Positions 37,204 through 50,808 of a stretch of DNA of 64,000 nucleotides are shown here, one piece after another. Location of the stretch: positions 152,172 to 216,171 of the forward strand of contig JAHLKC010000061.1 in the NCBI GenBank assembly GCA_025449115.1. The letters are read 5' to 3'. A model generated the notes under the pieces. It searched no databases. It was not told where the DNA came from and saw only the letters and a list, made by a program, of their open reading frames with translations. How positions within the stretch are numbered: position 1 is the first letter of the stretch; each line of letters starts with the position of its first letter. This stretch comes from Chytridium lagenaria (Eukaryota; Chytridiomycota; Chytridiomycetes; Chytridiales; Chytridiaceae). A program made the position numbers and the translations under genes.

Positions 37204-40200
37204 ATGGACTCGTCTTCTGGATCCGTTCTCTCCCAGCTGCAGCACCAAATCGTGAATTGCACGCCGACCCCGTCATTAACGGCCACGAGGAGACGTTTAA
37301 CTCCGTTGAGGAGGACTCTGTCGCCAATGGCGACACCGAGTCTGTCCTTGAAACCCCGAACCCGCTCCCGTCAAATCAGTCACTATCGATCTCACCAGTG
37401 AGGAACTCTTCCCGGCTTTGCCTGCGGCTCCCGCTGGAAAGGCTATTCCGGCTTGGAGGGTTCCCCCCTCTGTCGCTTCGCCAAAGCTGCTGTTTCCACC
37501 GGTGCTGTCCGTAAGGGCAAGCTGACGGAGAAGCTCGAGATTCCCGGCAACCTTCAGGTATATATGCATCTTTTATTTACTTTATTACTTTATTTATTTA
37601 TTTTTGCTTTTTCTTTTCCGTTGCTCGTAACTTGGGTTTTTTTTAACCAATTTGGTGACGAATAGGCAAAGCTCCCTGTCAATGGCAAAGGAGGTGTTTG
37701 GGAAATCATCAAGGTCACCATGTTGAAGACCCAGACTCAGATCGATTTTTCCATCCACCGTACCACTCAGGCTTTCACCTTTATTATCACTGGTAAACCC
37801 GACGGATTGAAGCAGGCTCGTCGTGAGCTTGTTGCCAATGTTGGTGCTCAGGTAAGAAATGGTTCATTTACTCACTCTTGCCCCATTTTTAAACTGTATT
37901 GTATTAATACTTTGTACTTTCCATGATTAGGTTGTTGAGACTCTTCACGTCCCCGCTTCCGTCAGGCCCCACATCTTGGGTGCGGGTGGAAAGAATCTCA
38001 AGGCTTTGACCACGGAAACCAACACCCGTATTAACATTCCACGTCCTCTTGCCCAAGGAGACACTCCTAAGGAGTCCTCTGGTGACCCGTTCGATGACGA
38101 TGACAATCAAGTCGTTACCATCACTGGAGACTTTGAGGGTGTCAAGATTGCAAAGGAGCGAATTGAGGCCGAGGTGGCAAGGAGGGTAAGCATTGTCGTT
38201 CGTCGGTTTTTATATTTTTTTTTTTTAAAATGCTTACCGCTACCTCCACCCTTTTTGTTCCTCTGTAGACGAGCAAGTTGAGCTTGAAGATTCAGATCGA
38301 CCGCTCTTTCCACCCGTTCATTGCTGGACCCAATAACTCGAACTCGCAGCGCCTTGAGGAGGAGTTGGGAGTCAAGATTCACATTCATCCCCTGGACCTA
38401 TCTCTACGGATAAGAACGCCAACGATATCATTGTTATTGGAGATCGCGAGAGCATCAAGAAGGCGGATGAGGAATTGAAAGCTCTCTACGAGAACCTCGT
38501 AAGTGATTTTTTTCTTTTACTTCTTTGCTCATGATCGAAACTATTTTAATGTTCATGGTGCGGATAATGAGCCAATGTACTTACATTATTTTCAATCAAG
38601 AAAAAACCACCCGTACTTTGTCGTTCCCTGTTAAGAAGAGGCAGCACAGGTTCATTATTGGACCTAAGGGTGCTACTCTTCAGGAGATTCTCCAGACGAC
38701 TGGATGCTCGGTGGAGCTTCCTCCTCCCAACGATACCAGCGATGTCGTGACTGTCCGTGGACCTGACAATATGCTCAGCAACGCTCTTCAGCTTGTCTTG
38801 CAAAAGGTTCGCTTTCTTTTTTCAATTTGCGTAAGAAGGTTTGTTTTGTTAATAAGCGTTATCTATAGTCCAACGAGATTTTGCTTGAGGAACTTGAAAT
38901 CTCTGAGTACCTTCCTTCCACTACCGACGCAAAGATGTTCCTCCGTTACTTGTTCACCAAGGAGCGCAGCGAGTTGAAGAAAATTGAGACCAACTCCTCA
39001 GTTTCTCTCATCCAAATCCAGTCCCCCACTGGCGGCTATATTGTCGAAATCCAAGGCAAGACCAGAGCCGACGTTGACGCGGCCAAGAAGGAAACCTCTG
39101 ATCTCCTCAAAGAGTGGGGTGCTGTTCTCTTTTTCGGCGAGGTCGAGATCCCTCGTGGTCTTCTCCGATTTGTCGTCGGAAAGGGTGGACAGAATATCAC
39201 TAAGATGAAGGCTTCTCCCGCTTGGGCCGGTCGTCTTGTTGACGTGGTTGTGCCGAACGAGGCTGAGGCATCGGACGATGTCCTTCTTGTTGTTCGTCGC
39301 CTCAAGCCCTTGAGTTCTATCAAGCCCAAGAAGGGGGAGGACCTTGATGGGAGGTGAGCGCTTTTGTGGATAAGGTGAGACAGGAGATTATCGCTGTTGC
39401 TACGGCGCAGGCGGATTTCACGTCGGAGGTTGTTCCTGTTTCTGGGAAATTCCATGGAAGGCTGATTGGAACGGGTGGGGAGAAATTAAAGGAGCTGCTT
39501 GCGCCTTATGGGGACAACGTGTCGATCAAGTTTCCTGCTGTCGCCAAGAAGGATGGTGGGGAGGATAAGGAGAAGAAAAGCAAGGGTCCGGATGTCGACC
39601 CTAACACGATCACGATCAAGGGACCCAAGAAGGATGTGGCTGATCTCAAGGCCAAGGTTGAGAAACTTGTGACTGAGCTGAAGCATATTGAGGTGCTGGC
39701 GTCTTACTCTGAGACGTTGAAGGTTGGAAAGGGGCTTGGCCGGAAAGTGCTTTCGGGGGTTGGAGCTGCTGGACCTTCTGGGGCTGGTGATCGTGCGAGC
39801 ACGAGCATTGGATGGTTGATTCGACTCGTCAAGGAGACGTTGACGGCGGCGCCTGTGAGCAAGACGGCAAAGGCACCCGAGTTGAGCCCTGACCAGGCTG
39901 TGCTTCATTTGAAGGTTGATTTGAGTGATGGTGATGAGACCCTTACGATCAGTGGACCCAAGAATGCGGTTATTGCGGCTAAGGCTGTGTTGGCAGACCG
40001 TGCGAGTCGACTTGTTGATCAGGTGTCGATTGAGGTGAAGGTGTTTGAGGAGATATCCAAGGATGCTGCCAAGGTGTTGAGGGAGACGGAGATTGGGGAT
40101 TTGAGGAGCCGGATTTTGAGGAGGTTGATTGGGAAGGAAGGGAAGGTTGTGAAGAGTACTATGGAGAAGTATGCTGTTTACATTCAGTTCCGGATCGGAG

Positions 40201-43009
40201 GAGAAGGAGGGGAGAGGAGGATGAGGAGGAGGAGGTGGAGGGATCGAGTGAGGAGGTTGGCGGGGAGGAGGAGGGGTTGGTGATTATCAAGGGGAACAAG
40301 AAGGATGTGGGGCTTGCAAAGGCGGAGATTTTGGATACGGTTGAGAAGGAGGTGAGTACAATGGATTTTTTTTTCTTCTTTCTCTAAATTAGAATATATT
40401 GTGGACAGATGGTTTTTTTAAAGATAGGGTGTTTTAGGAATATGGTATTAATATACTTTTTTACCCTTGTTTTTCTCTTTTTCTAGATTCTCAAGTCGTT
40501 TGTGCTCACTTTCGAGGTGCCCAAGTCTGCACTTCCCCATCTTGTTGGATCGCAGGGAAGCAGGATCAACAAGTTGAAGGATGATTGCGGGATTCGGGTT
40601 GACTTTGAGGATCAGGATGGGTCTGAGGAAGTCAAGGTTGTGCTTGAGGGATCCAGGAGTGGGTGTCTTGAGGCGCAGAAGAAGCTTCAGGAGGCCGTGG
40701 ATGATTTGGTAAGGAGTGGCTAGTTTGCGTGTTTTCTCCACGATGGGGTTTTTTTTTTCACGCGCACTGAAGGCGGCTTGTGTTGTGCAGGAGTGCAATT
40801 GAGTTGACATTGGTTTTTATAGGTGAATGTTGGAACTGAGGATCTTGCGATCCCCGCGTACCTCCACAAAGATATCATTGGGCCGTCCGGATCCAGAATC
40901 AAGACTGTCATTGACTCGTTCGGTGGCCCCGAAAAGGTCAAGGTCCAATTCCCTCCCCGTGGAGATTCCGCGTTTGGAGGACCCCAATCCAACATTATCA
41001 CTCTCAAAGCGCACACTCGTGACGTTGAGAAGCTCAAGGCAGCTGTTCTCCGTCTCGCTGGTGCTGTGATTGGGAGCGATGAGAAGCCTGTGATGCTTAT
41101 TGGGATGAGGAGGTTGTGGAGACGACGTTTGAGGTGCCGAGGGGGGAGGTGTCGAGGATTATGGGGAAGGGAGGGGAGAATGTGAAGGAGATGATGAGGA
41201 AGTCGGGGGTGAATGTGTGGATTACTGGGGAGGAGGAAGCGGATGAGGTTGCTGTTAGGGTTGTGGCGAGGAAGGGACAGGAGGCGAGTGTGAAGAAGGC
41301 TGTTGATGAGATTAAGGTGTGTATAAATTTACTCCCATTTATTTCTGTTGTGATATGCGGCTTTTGAATGAAAAGCGATGTTGCGAATTTGTTGAATTAA
41401 CAGTTTTGATTAATTTGCAGGGCAAGATTCGCGTTTCCGAGCAGGTTGCGATTCCTGAAAAGGTTCTTGCAAACCTTGCGGCCGGAGGATCCAGCCGTGA
41501 TTCTGAGCTTTCTTCGATCAATGAGATTTTGCGCAAGTTGAAGGCTGATAACACTGGGAGCGCTTACGGTGAGATTCAGGCAGCTGCTTCGCGTGGACAG
41601 CCTGGGTCTTCTATTACCGTTCGTGCGGACTCGAAGGCGATTACTGCGGCTGTTGCTAGCTTGAAGAAGAGTTTGGATGATTTGGTGAGTAGGACTGGAC
41701 TTGTTTTGTATTTTTGTCTCGAATGCATTCTTGAAAGTAATATTTTACCGCGGTTTGCGGTTGATGTTCTTGGGCTTTGGAAGGATGGTGCTGACTTTTT
41801 TTTTAAATTAGACTCTCTACGACTTTTCCGCCCGGATTTCGATCGAACCCCATATCAGGCCACACATTATCGGCAGGGCGGGATCCACCATCAACCGTAT
41901 CAGGACCGACACTGGCGCAAGCATTGACATTGTCCGCGCATCCGAGTCCAGGGGCCGTACTGATCCTCTTCAATCCGACACTGTGGTGATCCGCGGTACC
42001 CAGACTGCTGTTGAGAATGCCCAGGCGGCCATCAACCGGATCGTTGAGGAACAAAAGACTCGGTTCGGCAAGGACAGGGAACAGGCACAGCAGCGTGACT
42101 CGTTCTCTGGGCGTCCAGCTGCTAACGCTGTACCTGCTGGCGTCAAGTCACCTGCTATTACGGCGGGTGTTCACGCACGGATTGATGACGATGCAGGGAG
42201 TGATGCTGGATCCTCGGTTGCTGAATCGGGGATTCCTGATACTCTGGTAAAGCGCCTACTACGCAGCGTCGTGGAAAGAAGCGGGTGGAGCCTGGCTTGC
42301 CGCTTCGCTTGTGACTGGTGTTTCCGACGGCGTCGACCTCATACTATGCTTTTGTGGCACCGAAAACGGAGGATACTTGGCAGGATGTAAGAAGAAGGGA
42401 AGAAGGCGGAGGAGGAGGAGGCGGCTGCTGCTGCTGCTGCTGTTCCGGGAGCTGGGGAGGTGCTGGCGAAGGTGCGGCCAAGAAGAAGAAGAACAAGAAG
42501 AAGAAGGAAAGACTGAGGGAGATGTGGCGGATTCGAGTGAGTTTGTCAAGGTTGAGAGTGAGCCTGTTGCGCCAGCACCGGTTGCCGCGCCCGCACCGGT
42601 TGCGGCCCCCGCCGCTAAGGCTGCCCTGCACCTAAGGCTGCACCTGCTCCCGCCCTGTTGCTGTTGAGCAGCCCAAGGCTTCCAAGGCCAAGAAGCAATC
42701 GGCTCCTCTTCAGGCTGCCGTCACTTCACCCGTTCAGTCTACTCCGACTCCGGCACCCACTCCTGCTGTTGCAGCACCCCTGCCAATGCGTTTGATGTTT
42801 ATGAGGAGATTGAGACTGCGCCTGTTGATGATGGATGGACGACTGTGAGCACTGTCAAGAAGTTTAAGCAAGGCAAGCTTGACGAGGCTGCGGCTGCGGT
42901 TGCGGTTGTTGCGGGTGGTGAGGAAGCGCCCAAGAAGAAGAAGAACAAGAAGAAGAAGAAGAAGGCGGCGACTGTTGGGGAAGCTGAGGAGGAGGGAGAT
43001 GAGGAGTAG
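37204..43009 (+). CDS. Vigilin / Scp160-type multi-KH RNA-binding protein
   Basis: Ribosome- and ER-associated RNA-binding protein with a long string of KH domains. GxxG loops visible in order include GAGGKN (37980), a degenerate AGPNNS (38325), IGPKGA (38657), VGKGGQ (39175), IGTGGE (39467), IGKEGK (40127), VGSQGS (40543), IGPSGS (40880), MGKGGE (41160) and IGRAGS (41867); about 14 KH modules fit the span. The N-terminal part (37204-37560) carries VTIDLTSEELFPALP and then KGKLTEKLEIPG. The C-terminus has DDGWTTVSTVKKF and a Lys-rich tail before the stop at 43007-43009. The first 350 bp and the segment 42230-42780 jump between frames, as does the KH near 38395, most simply by one-base errors in C- and G-runs. 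The gene is among the largest in the window. Confidence 0.88.
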
Positions 43010-46000
43010 AACAAATTGGAAAAACTCCAATTCCCTTTTTTTTTTCTCGCCCTTTCTTTTTTTGCTCTGCTCGTATTTCTTTCTTTTTTCTTTTTCTCTT
43101 CCCGTGTTCCGCTTTTTTTTTTGTGTTTGTTTTTGATGGGCTTTTGAGTGTTTGCGGGTTGTTGGGCTCGCGTCACTCTGTTCTGAATTTTCATATTTCT
43201 TGTTTTGGTTGCCTTTGTTTTGGTGGTGGTGGATAGGGCGGAAATGGGTACCCTTTATGAATATATATAAATGGTGTGTTAATGATTATATGTTAATGAT
43301 AAGGGCGATGCAGAGCGGGGATACCAAGGAAGTGAAAAACAACTTTACCACTGAACAGAAGGTAGTTTAGTAAGCTTAATTTGGAAACATACAAGTTCTT
43401 CATTATTTACCATAATTACGAAAATGTAACCCCAGCTTTCCAGTTAGACAAGTGTAATTAAAAATGTATAAGAATTCATCTGTTCAGAATTTGGGCAGCC
43501 CTTTAGGTCTTATTCCTGTTGATCCAGCAACGTAAGTGCGCTATGGTCATCTTGTAGAGACAAAAGTTATTTTTAACTCTTACGGTGGAAATCGCGTGTA
43601 AAGCTCGCGTTATCTTCACCCTATCTTCATGCACTATTAAATGTGTCATGGTAAGGAAGATGTCTTGATCAGCCTGTAATTCTACGACCACCAATGGAGA
43701 AAAAGACGTACTTCCTTGTCCGGTCCAAGCTCCACAGCGTTGACTTCTGAATAGTCTGTTTGAACATGGGACCATGTTCAGATATGCCTCGGCCGCGCCT
43801 CCTCTGACTAAATGTTTTAAAGAAGGATGGATCCAAGCAGGAGGTAAACAAAAATAGTTATTTAAATATACATAAGGAGAACCACCAGAATTACGGTAAA
43901 TACTATTTGATAATCCAACATCTTATTTGTTTGTTACAGTTTTTTATTATGACCTCATTTGTAGCATTGCCTTACAGTTAGCAACCAGGTAGCATCAGTT
44001 TTTTTTTGTTTTTTTTTTTTAAAGTTAAAACATTTCCATGAGATTCCGGCATCTCAAAGCCCCAACGTCCAAGTGCACCATACTCCAGTGTGCACCTACC
44101 TTTTTCATTCACGACTTCCCGTTAATCCCATATTCGTATCTGAGTAACTCTTACTCCTATTCATAAACAGCCTCGTGCCATATTCTCGCAATATTTAAAT
44201 TGACGGCAATGTGGTCAAATTTATTGTTGTTCTTGGAAAATATATAGTCATTACAATATATTAGTGACGCCTGCAAGATAAAACATGTACATATATATAT
44301 AACAATTACTGATCTTACTCAAGAAGCAGCTAGAAATGCCAGCTTTTTACCTGGATGTTGAGCCATTATCATACTCCAAACCCCTGTGCCGCCTCAGTCA
44401 CTACTCAATGGCATCATCTACAAATCTACAATGTTGATTACTTCATGCGTATCAGCGAACCCTCTCTCTAATGATACACCTTCTATTTTTGGTTGAATTC
44501 TGGAACTGTGCACACATCCAGAATACAATTTTGGGAATGTACTGATGGCATTGATCTAAATATATTGCTTTCATAATAGCGCTAATGACTCTTCATCTTC
44601 AGAGGAAGAAGGCCAAAACATTCAGGAGAATAAAAGGAACAGTCAGTCGGAAAAAGTGAATCAATATTTTGCATCTGACAATGTACTGCCGTTATTTACG
44701 GTACACTGCTAGAGGGTGAAATGGAAGACTTCTCTAAGAATGACCACTTTAACAGAGTGTTTATATGCTCTTTTATTAATATTTGATTTGTACTAAAAAA
44801 GAATCAACATGTAATCTGCAGGCAAAGTTGTCTGTATCATTGTACATCTTAAAAAGTTATGCATTTGCAACTGTCAATATAACAATCTTTGAGATCTCTG
44901 AGTTGGTTTGATCTTCAAGTGTTACTGGCATTCAACATGAGCAGCTGGGCTTCTATGGGTTGTCTAGAGCTTGGCCCCTCCTTCCCTAGCATTCTCTGTG
45001 ATAGTGTGATAGATGGGTGGAGTTAAGGCTCAATAATTCATTTTCCAACTTTGTTTTGCATGGCATAAGATGGTATTGAAATAAAATGAAGATTGCATCC
45101 AGCTTACAACCTAGTAAGAGCCACATATATCAAAATCATAATTAACTTTTGAGAGTGGTCGATGAGCTTGAATTTTGGTAAACCAAGTTTAATACGACCT
45201 CTGGGCATTCTGGCAATATTTGATTGTTCGAAAACATTGGGATTTTTAATGGAGAACTTTGGTTGCAAAGTTATGACAACCTTGTAAAACCTTGATGTAA
45301 ACTGGCCAACGTTGTCACGTTGTTGAAAATTAAAACGTTGGAATTTTTAAGAAACAACGTTGGTTTGGAAGGTTATGGCAACATTAATTAGCCTTGATGT
45401 AATGCATTCCATTCCGCCATCCTAACACTGGCAAAATTTTGATGTACTTGAGTGCAGCAATGGGAAGGAGTGGAGTGTTCTGAGCTGCTGAGATTGATGT
45501 TTGAAATGATGGTATAGAATCAAAAGGGAATGACAACCCATCCATAGTATTTCATATCTCAAGGCAACCTTGAAACTTAATAAAGAAAAGAGGTGAGATG
45601 ATTAAGAAAAAGATAAGGTGATTAAGAAGAGAGGTGAGATTACTACATGAAATGGTTTTAATCCACATGACGTCCACGTCTACATCTGAGGGTCCTCCTC
45701 CTTGTGTTCCCCATAAAACGTTATTATCGAAATTAATTGGTCAACTGACAAATTTATGTTGTTGACATGTTTCCATATTTGAGTGGCTGACGCTCTGTTT
45801 GCAACGTAAGCTGCATGTCCCTAGGAATAGCCACTAAAGCTCAGATCCATGCGTGTATCACATCAAAATAATCATCAGAAGTTTATTTGTTTGTGGGTGC
45901 CTGAGGAAAGAACATCTCACAATGCAGAAAACTTGACTAATGTTTTGGAGGAGTCAAATGATGCTGTTGACATGATTGATTTCATGGACGGAGAATCAAT

Positions 46001-46378
46001 GTTATTCTAAAACAAAATGTCTATGTACGCCTCTCATAGAAGTTTGTCAGCAATGGATCAACAAGATCAAGACAAATTTGACCTTATGCCAAACGCAGAG
46101 AAGAAACTGGTACAAACATGTGTTCTCAGTTTGGAATAACAAACTAGCATTGTATATATCAAGATATTCAGAGGAAGTACTTATCAATCTCTGTGATGAC
46201 TTGACGAGACAGATGATGGTAGGGAGAAAGGAAGTGGCTTACTTGGGGATAGCGCAGAAACTGAGTATAATGCAACCTTGCTCCTACAGAATCGTTATTT
46301 ATAATCACACTTGTCACAACAAACAAATACACTTTCCCGTTCAATTACTATACACAGTATTGCCCTGTGCTTATGTTC
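43010..46378. other. Long gene-poor AT-rich stretch
   Basis: After the vigilin 3' UTR I find no supported gene for 3.3 kb. Open frames are short and without domain likeness. A diverged tandem repeat lies at 45230-45404 (separate entry). The base composition differs from the gene-rich block to the left. Confidence 0.5.
45228..45406. repeat. Two-copy diverged tandem repeat, about 100-bp period
   Basis: aaaacattgggatttttaa (45231) is matched by aaaacgttggaatttttaa (45331). Each copy then runs through a ttggtt(t/g) block, a ggttatggcaac/agttatgacaac block and ends in ccttgatgtaa. Roughly 75-80 percent alike by eye, with AACGTTGG palindromes in the second copy. Confidence 0.6.
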
Positions 46379-47248
46379 ATGGCATCTAAAAGGATACAGG
46401 TCCCAGCTCCGCCATTCTTGTATGAAAATTGCCGCATTCTTGTGCTGCTGGAATTCGATTTGAGATCAAAAACTTGTGCCAATCTTCCATGCAAATGCTC
46501 ATTGGACTCGTCGTTAAGTGAGTTTTTATTATCATTTAAATACTTTAATGAGATGTGATGCGCGTCGCTAATCAATTTATTAGCTACCTTGACAACAGCT
46601 ATTCTTCAAAATTGGAATTCTCCTAGAGGTCGTGGACAGCCTGGCCCCATCACTCTATACATTTTTCAATACGGACAGAACTTGAAGACTTCGTCGCAAT
46701 ACGCTTTATTCGAAACAAAATGCTTGCAGCCACAGGCCGTGGACAGAGCCGGAGCCCCCGCACAATCTATCCAAACTGAAATTGCGGAACGGCTAAAGAC
46801 TCTCCATTCCAATACGTTTGACGTCACGGACTTTGTGTGGACCATTTGGGCAAACGAGATTTCACGTCTTCCGGTCCCTCAGCAAGAAGCCGCAATTCAA
46901 GGTCCACCAATGCGTCAGATTGTTCCTTTGTTGAGACGGCATCCAACTTCACTAGAATCTCATGTGCAAACGTTGATCGCTCAATGACTTTGATGAATTC
47001 AATACTTACGGCGTGGAAGAGGGTCACGCGCAGATCAATTTGGCAATCACTGCTGCCGAAAAAGCCTGAAAGATGCAGAACGGAACTTAAGTGAGACGCG
47101 AGTGCGGATGGATGCGCTCACTAAGTACATTGAGGAAAGGAAGGAGATTCTGCTACGTTTTCGTGATATGTTACAAATTCGCGAAGGGCCTAGTGCCGTT
47201 GTTGACAGAGACAACATGCCTGATCAAGAAGATGTAGACCACATTTAA
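46379..47248 (+). CDS. Hypothetical protein with C-terminal coiled coil, next to a DDE transposase
   Basis: Not recognised. The start at 46379 reads MASKRIQVPAPPFLYENC and RILVLLEFDLRSKT; a spliced junction at 46517/46600 (SSL-T) gives ILQNWNSPRGRGQPGPITLY, then FETKCLQPQAVDRAGAP and FDVTDFVWTIWANEISRLP. A frame change near 46900-47050 precedes a helical, charged C-terminus (SLKDAERNLSETRVRMDAL, YIEERKEILLRFRDML) ending in DNMPDQEDVDHI at the TAA 47246-47248. It converges on the minus-strand transposase with only about 20 bp between stops, so it could be an accessory gene of the same element, or simply a host gene hit by insertion nearby. Confidence 0.45.
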
Positions 47249-47270
47249 ATAAAGAGAGCATACATTTATT
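47248..47270. promoter_or_regulatory. Interlocked convergent polyadenylation signals
   Basis: AATAAA on the plus strand (47248-47253) overlaps the stop of the coiled-coil gene, and TTTATT (AATAAA on the minus strand) lies at 47265-47270 at the transposase stop. Confidence 0.5.
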
Positions 47271-47880
47271 CAAAACATAACAGATACATCATGAGAATAT
47301 CCTTTGGTTGGATCAAAAACAGGAGCAGAATAACCACATTTAGTAAAAATATCCCGCATGCTATATTCACGAAACTCGTGCATCACCCCCGCAAGCTGAA
47401 TATTCATCATTCGTAACGAGGTCGTTCCCTCCTTATACCTCCTCTGCATCTTAGCCTTAACCAATCCAAAAAAAACTCAATAGGGTTGAAGAAGGGACAA
47501 TAAGCGGGAAGGAAAATGGGAATTATTCCCAAAGAACGTAAATAAAACACAATAGAGGGGTGACAGTGAATCTTCGCACCGTCCAGTATCCAGATGGAGC
47601 CAGGGCCAGGGTACACAGAGATATGGCGAGACTCCAAAGCAAATTGGCGGCAGCACTTAAAGAAATTCCTTCGTGTAAAGGTCCCTTTGGTTGCAAAGTT
47701 TTCCAACATGCCGGTGATGCCAATAAAAGTGAGTAGAGAAACCCGTGGCTTCCTTGTAATGCTACTTCTGCTTGAGACAAGCCAAGATAGTAGTAGGTGT
47801 AAAGAGCATGCAGCTTAGTATTTTTGCTGGCATGCTGGTTGGAGATGGACTGAACGATGCTCGTCTTTGTAAGAGTAAGA
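47270..47880 (-). pseudogene. Defective DDE transposase (IS630/Tc1-like, DDE_3)
   Basis: The C-terminal half of a DDE superfamily endonuclease is clear: TGMLENFATKGTFTRRNFF, YPGPGSIWILDGAKIH (second Asp), FLPAYCPFFNPIEFFF (the Glu with the NPIE motif), then AKMQRRYKEG and a C-terminal tail ending in DVSVMF. One T too few in an eight-T run near 47470 shifts the frame after NPIE. Upstream is a helix-turn-helix-like piece (TLTKTSIVQSISNQHASK, YYYLGLSQAEVAL), but it runs directly into RVSLLTFIGI, so the part holding the first catalytic Asp is deleted. The element cannot code for an active enzyme. I could not find matching terminal inverted repeats by eye. Confidence 0.72.
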
Positions 47881-49029
47881 GTGCGATGATGTGTTTGCGA
47901 TGGTCAACGTTACACAATTTTCGCTATTAATGAAATCCAATTTTGGGTGGAAACAGCATTATATGAGGGCTTTTCAAAGCATGTAATTAATTGGTATTAG
48001 AGGTATTGAATGACAAAGCATACTTTATTTAGTCACTTAAATATTTAGATTTGACGTTGTCTTTGCCAGGGTTCAAACCCAATCAATATTTAATAGAGTG
48101 TTAAGTTACTTTTAATAAGTACTTCAACCGTTCTGCAATTTTTCCGCAAAACATGTTTAGGGTTGGCGCCAAGAAATCAATTAAAAAAAGACAGATAGAA
48201 ATAACGTATTACTTAATTGAATGCTAATATTCATATTTATTATTATATTAAATTTCAATTAAGACAAGGAAGGGCACATCTTCTATCCCTCCCCCTCCTC
48301 ATCATAAGGGTTAATTGTGCGCACTCGCAGCGCATTGCGCACCATTTTGTATTTATCTTGCATTTTTATGGCTACATTATGAGACATTCGAGACAGTTAT
48401 GCAAAATTTCAACATTTTTTCCCGTGTTATCCTGTTTTAGCGCATAATACCATATCACACTTATATTTCCACACATTCAAATACAAAGATTTTACTACAA
48501 ACGATGCCGCAAAATCTAGGGAACAAATGTGTGCAAAATTGAGCATCTAGGTAATGTTTTCATAGAGCAAAATGCGAAAATACGTGATTTCGCACTTTTG
48601 AGCTTTGGACGGCATAAGTGCGTACAGTGCGCATGAGTGCGCGCATTTGCACGCACTGTGTCTTTCCTATTTCTTTCTTACATTTCCCTAATATTTCTTT
48701 ATACTTTTAATATTTAACTCTTTTAATTAACTTGGCTTATGTTTACAAAATGTATCCAAATTTAAAGTTTATGAGTAAGCGTCATCAATTCTTATCTTTT
48801 GACGCTACTCAAAATTAATGGTTTAGGGTGTGAATATGTATTTGTTTCCATAACTATTATTATTTCATGTTTAATCAATATGCTCGGATAAAGAGGTGGG
48901 ATTAAAGTTCTTTCTTCATACAAAAATAAATTATTTAATATGTACATAAATAAATATTTATCTTAGCCAGGGCTTCAGATAAAAAGGCACGTACATTTGT
49001 TCTACTTGTGCCATCCTTCTCCACCTCCA
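47881..49029. other. AT-rich spacer
   Basis: No gene or long repeat seen. A few G/C islands with gcgca repeats occur near 48320-48350 and 48620-48660 (tgcgcatgagtgcgcgcat), which are weakly palindromic. Confidence 0.45.
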
Positions 49030-50580
49030 ATGCCTCCTAAACAACGAAATCATCTTGGCGCAAAGGATTGGCGTGCCGTTCACACCATCGCACTCTTCCG
49101 TTTACCTAAAAACTATTGATCTCCAAAGCCCCCCTACTGGGAAAGTGGTTAAGGACAAGTTGCCCATTCTCGAAGCATTCCAATCAAATACCTTAAACTC
49201 AAAGATTAAGATAATGGTTGGAAAGATTTCCAAAATTCCTGGTGAGTTTATTTTTATTATTAGTAATTATTCATATATACAAATTAATAATAATGTTATT
49301 ATTAAACTCAATACTTATTAATGCAGATTATGAGCCTGATGACTTGGACGATGATTATGACGATGACGAGACAGTTGCTCAAACCCCAGGTCCTTCCAGC
49401 AAACGAACGATGAACTTGGGCCAAAATCCTTTTGGCTCTCGCCCCTCTGCCCCTCCTGCCTCTGTGGAACGGTCGGCTAAAAGAGGCCTGCCCACCCCCA
49501 AGTCTACCAACAAATCTGGAAGAACCAGCTTTGGGGATTCCACCAACACGGCTCCACGTCGCACCGAACCTTCTTCGGAAACCAAGTCTGGAGTATTTCC
49601 GATCAGTAACACAGTCTTCCTTGAGGCCTACGAGTACACCCGAGAGAAAATGAAAGCCCTGGACGTTCAGCAAAATTTCATGTTACACGAGATATACCGA
49701 TATGTTCAAAACAACATCCTTTATGTTGACGTCATGCTCAAATATGTGGCTGACCACCGCATGATTGTCAATGTGATCAACAATGGCCACCATATCGAAT
49801 ACAAGATTTTTCCAGCCACCCTCCATTCAGATGACTTCACGGATAAATACACCTCCACCCCTTTCTCCGCACGCAACAAGGGGTCGTCGCATATTTTCCG
49901 CAAGAGCTCACCCGTTCTGGCACCGAGGAATATAGTTATATAATTCCGCTTCCAGAGCCTGTGGAAACCGGAGTTGTTCACCGCCGTCAAATTTACCGCA
50001 GAGTTGTTGCACCAGAGTGGAGAGAAGATGGCGCACCAAATGACTTGGAGGATAGCGGGGATGAGGAGAATTCACTGCCTTCCCATTATTCTCCTCGGCA
50101 GACTCGGGCACCGCGCAAATTTGCCATTTGCCAACCAGTAGCAACGGTGATGACCTACAAAATCAAAGGTCAGCATAGCACCATGGGTTTGTGGGACTGT
50201 GATGATTACGAAGAAAGTGTATTAGTGAGTAAACGTCGTAAAATGTAAGAAAAATGTTATCAAAAAAATTGGTTAATAAATATCATTATGCTTTTTGTAA
50301 TTATAGTAATAAATTGATTAAATAGGAAAAAGCGAATTTTGAACCCACCCCACCAAACGAACCACAGATTGCACTTTTTGAACCCAAAAAATTCTATATA
50401 ATCCTGACTGTCCAGACACGTCCAGATCATATAATGACGGGAAGAACAGGGAAGGTCATAAAGAAAGCCAGCATCAAGGGCACTTTCCGCAAGATCTTGA
50501 AGTCCAAGATTAAGCTAGAGTACATCTGTTCACAATGCCAGAAAAAAACGCAATGACTTCTGTTTGGGCAAGTGTTTCTT
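49030..50580 (+). CDS. Hypothetical protein, mobile-element-associated
   Basis: Not recognised. The ATG at 49030 gives MPPKQRNHLGAKDWRAVHTI, and a shift in a cctaaaaac run leads to the frame with KTIDLQSPPTGKVVKDKL. After an intron (49241-49326) comes an acidic linker (EPDDLDDDYDDDE), a Pro/Ser-rich basic stretch, then a folded-looking part: EAYEYTREKMKALDVQQNF, MLHEIYRYVQNNILYVDVML, HRMIVNVINNGHHIEYKIF. A further frame holds VVHRRQIYRRVVAPEW and GLWDCDDYEESV; the part near 50395-50560 has HIMTGRTGKVIKK and a YICSQCQKKTQ cysteine pair. Its position upstream of a tyrosine recombinase remnant suggests it belongs to the same element, but the two are not joined by a readable frame. Confidence 0.42.
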
Positions 50581-50808
50581 ACAACATTCCATCGGACCTT
50601 TTGGAAAAAGCCAGAAAGAGGTGAATGAGCTCATTTTAAAATGGAAGCTCACGCGCACGGGGACTCACGCCATGAAGAATAATTTTAAAAGCAGCTACCA
50701 GAATACTAGTTTTGGGTTCTAGTTGTGATGGTTCGATTCCACCCGTAAGCATTTTAAAGGTGTTGTATTTCATTTTAATTATTACTTATTTCTTTTGATT
50801 GCTCAGGA

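Noticed and set aside
42259..42667. Low-complexity frames with poly-Arg, poly-Leu or poly-Cys near the vigilin C-terminus
   Set aside because: Alternative frames of an Ala/Lys/Glu-rich tail; the correct reading ends at DDGWTTV and the Lys-rich tail.
50720..50760. B-box-like ggttcgattcc
   Set aside because: No A-box or stems around it; it lies between the element ORFs.
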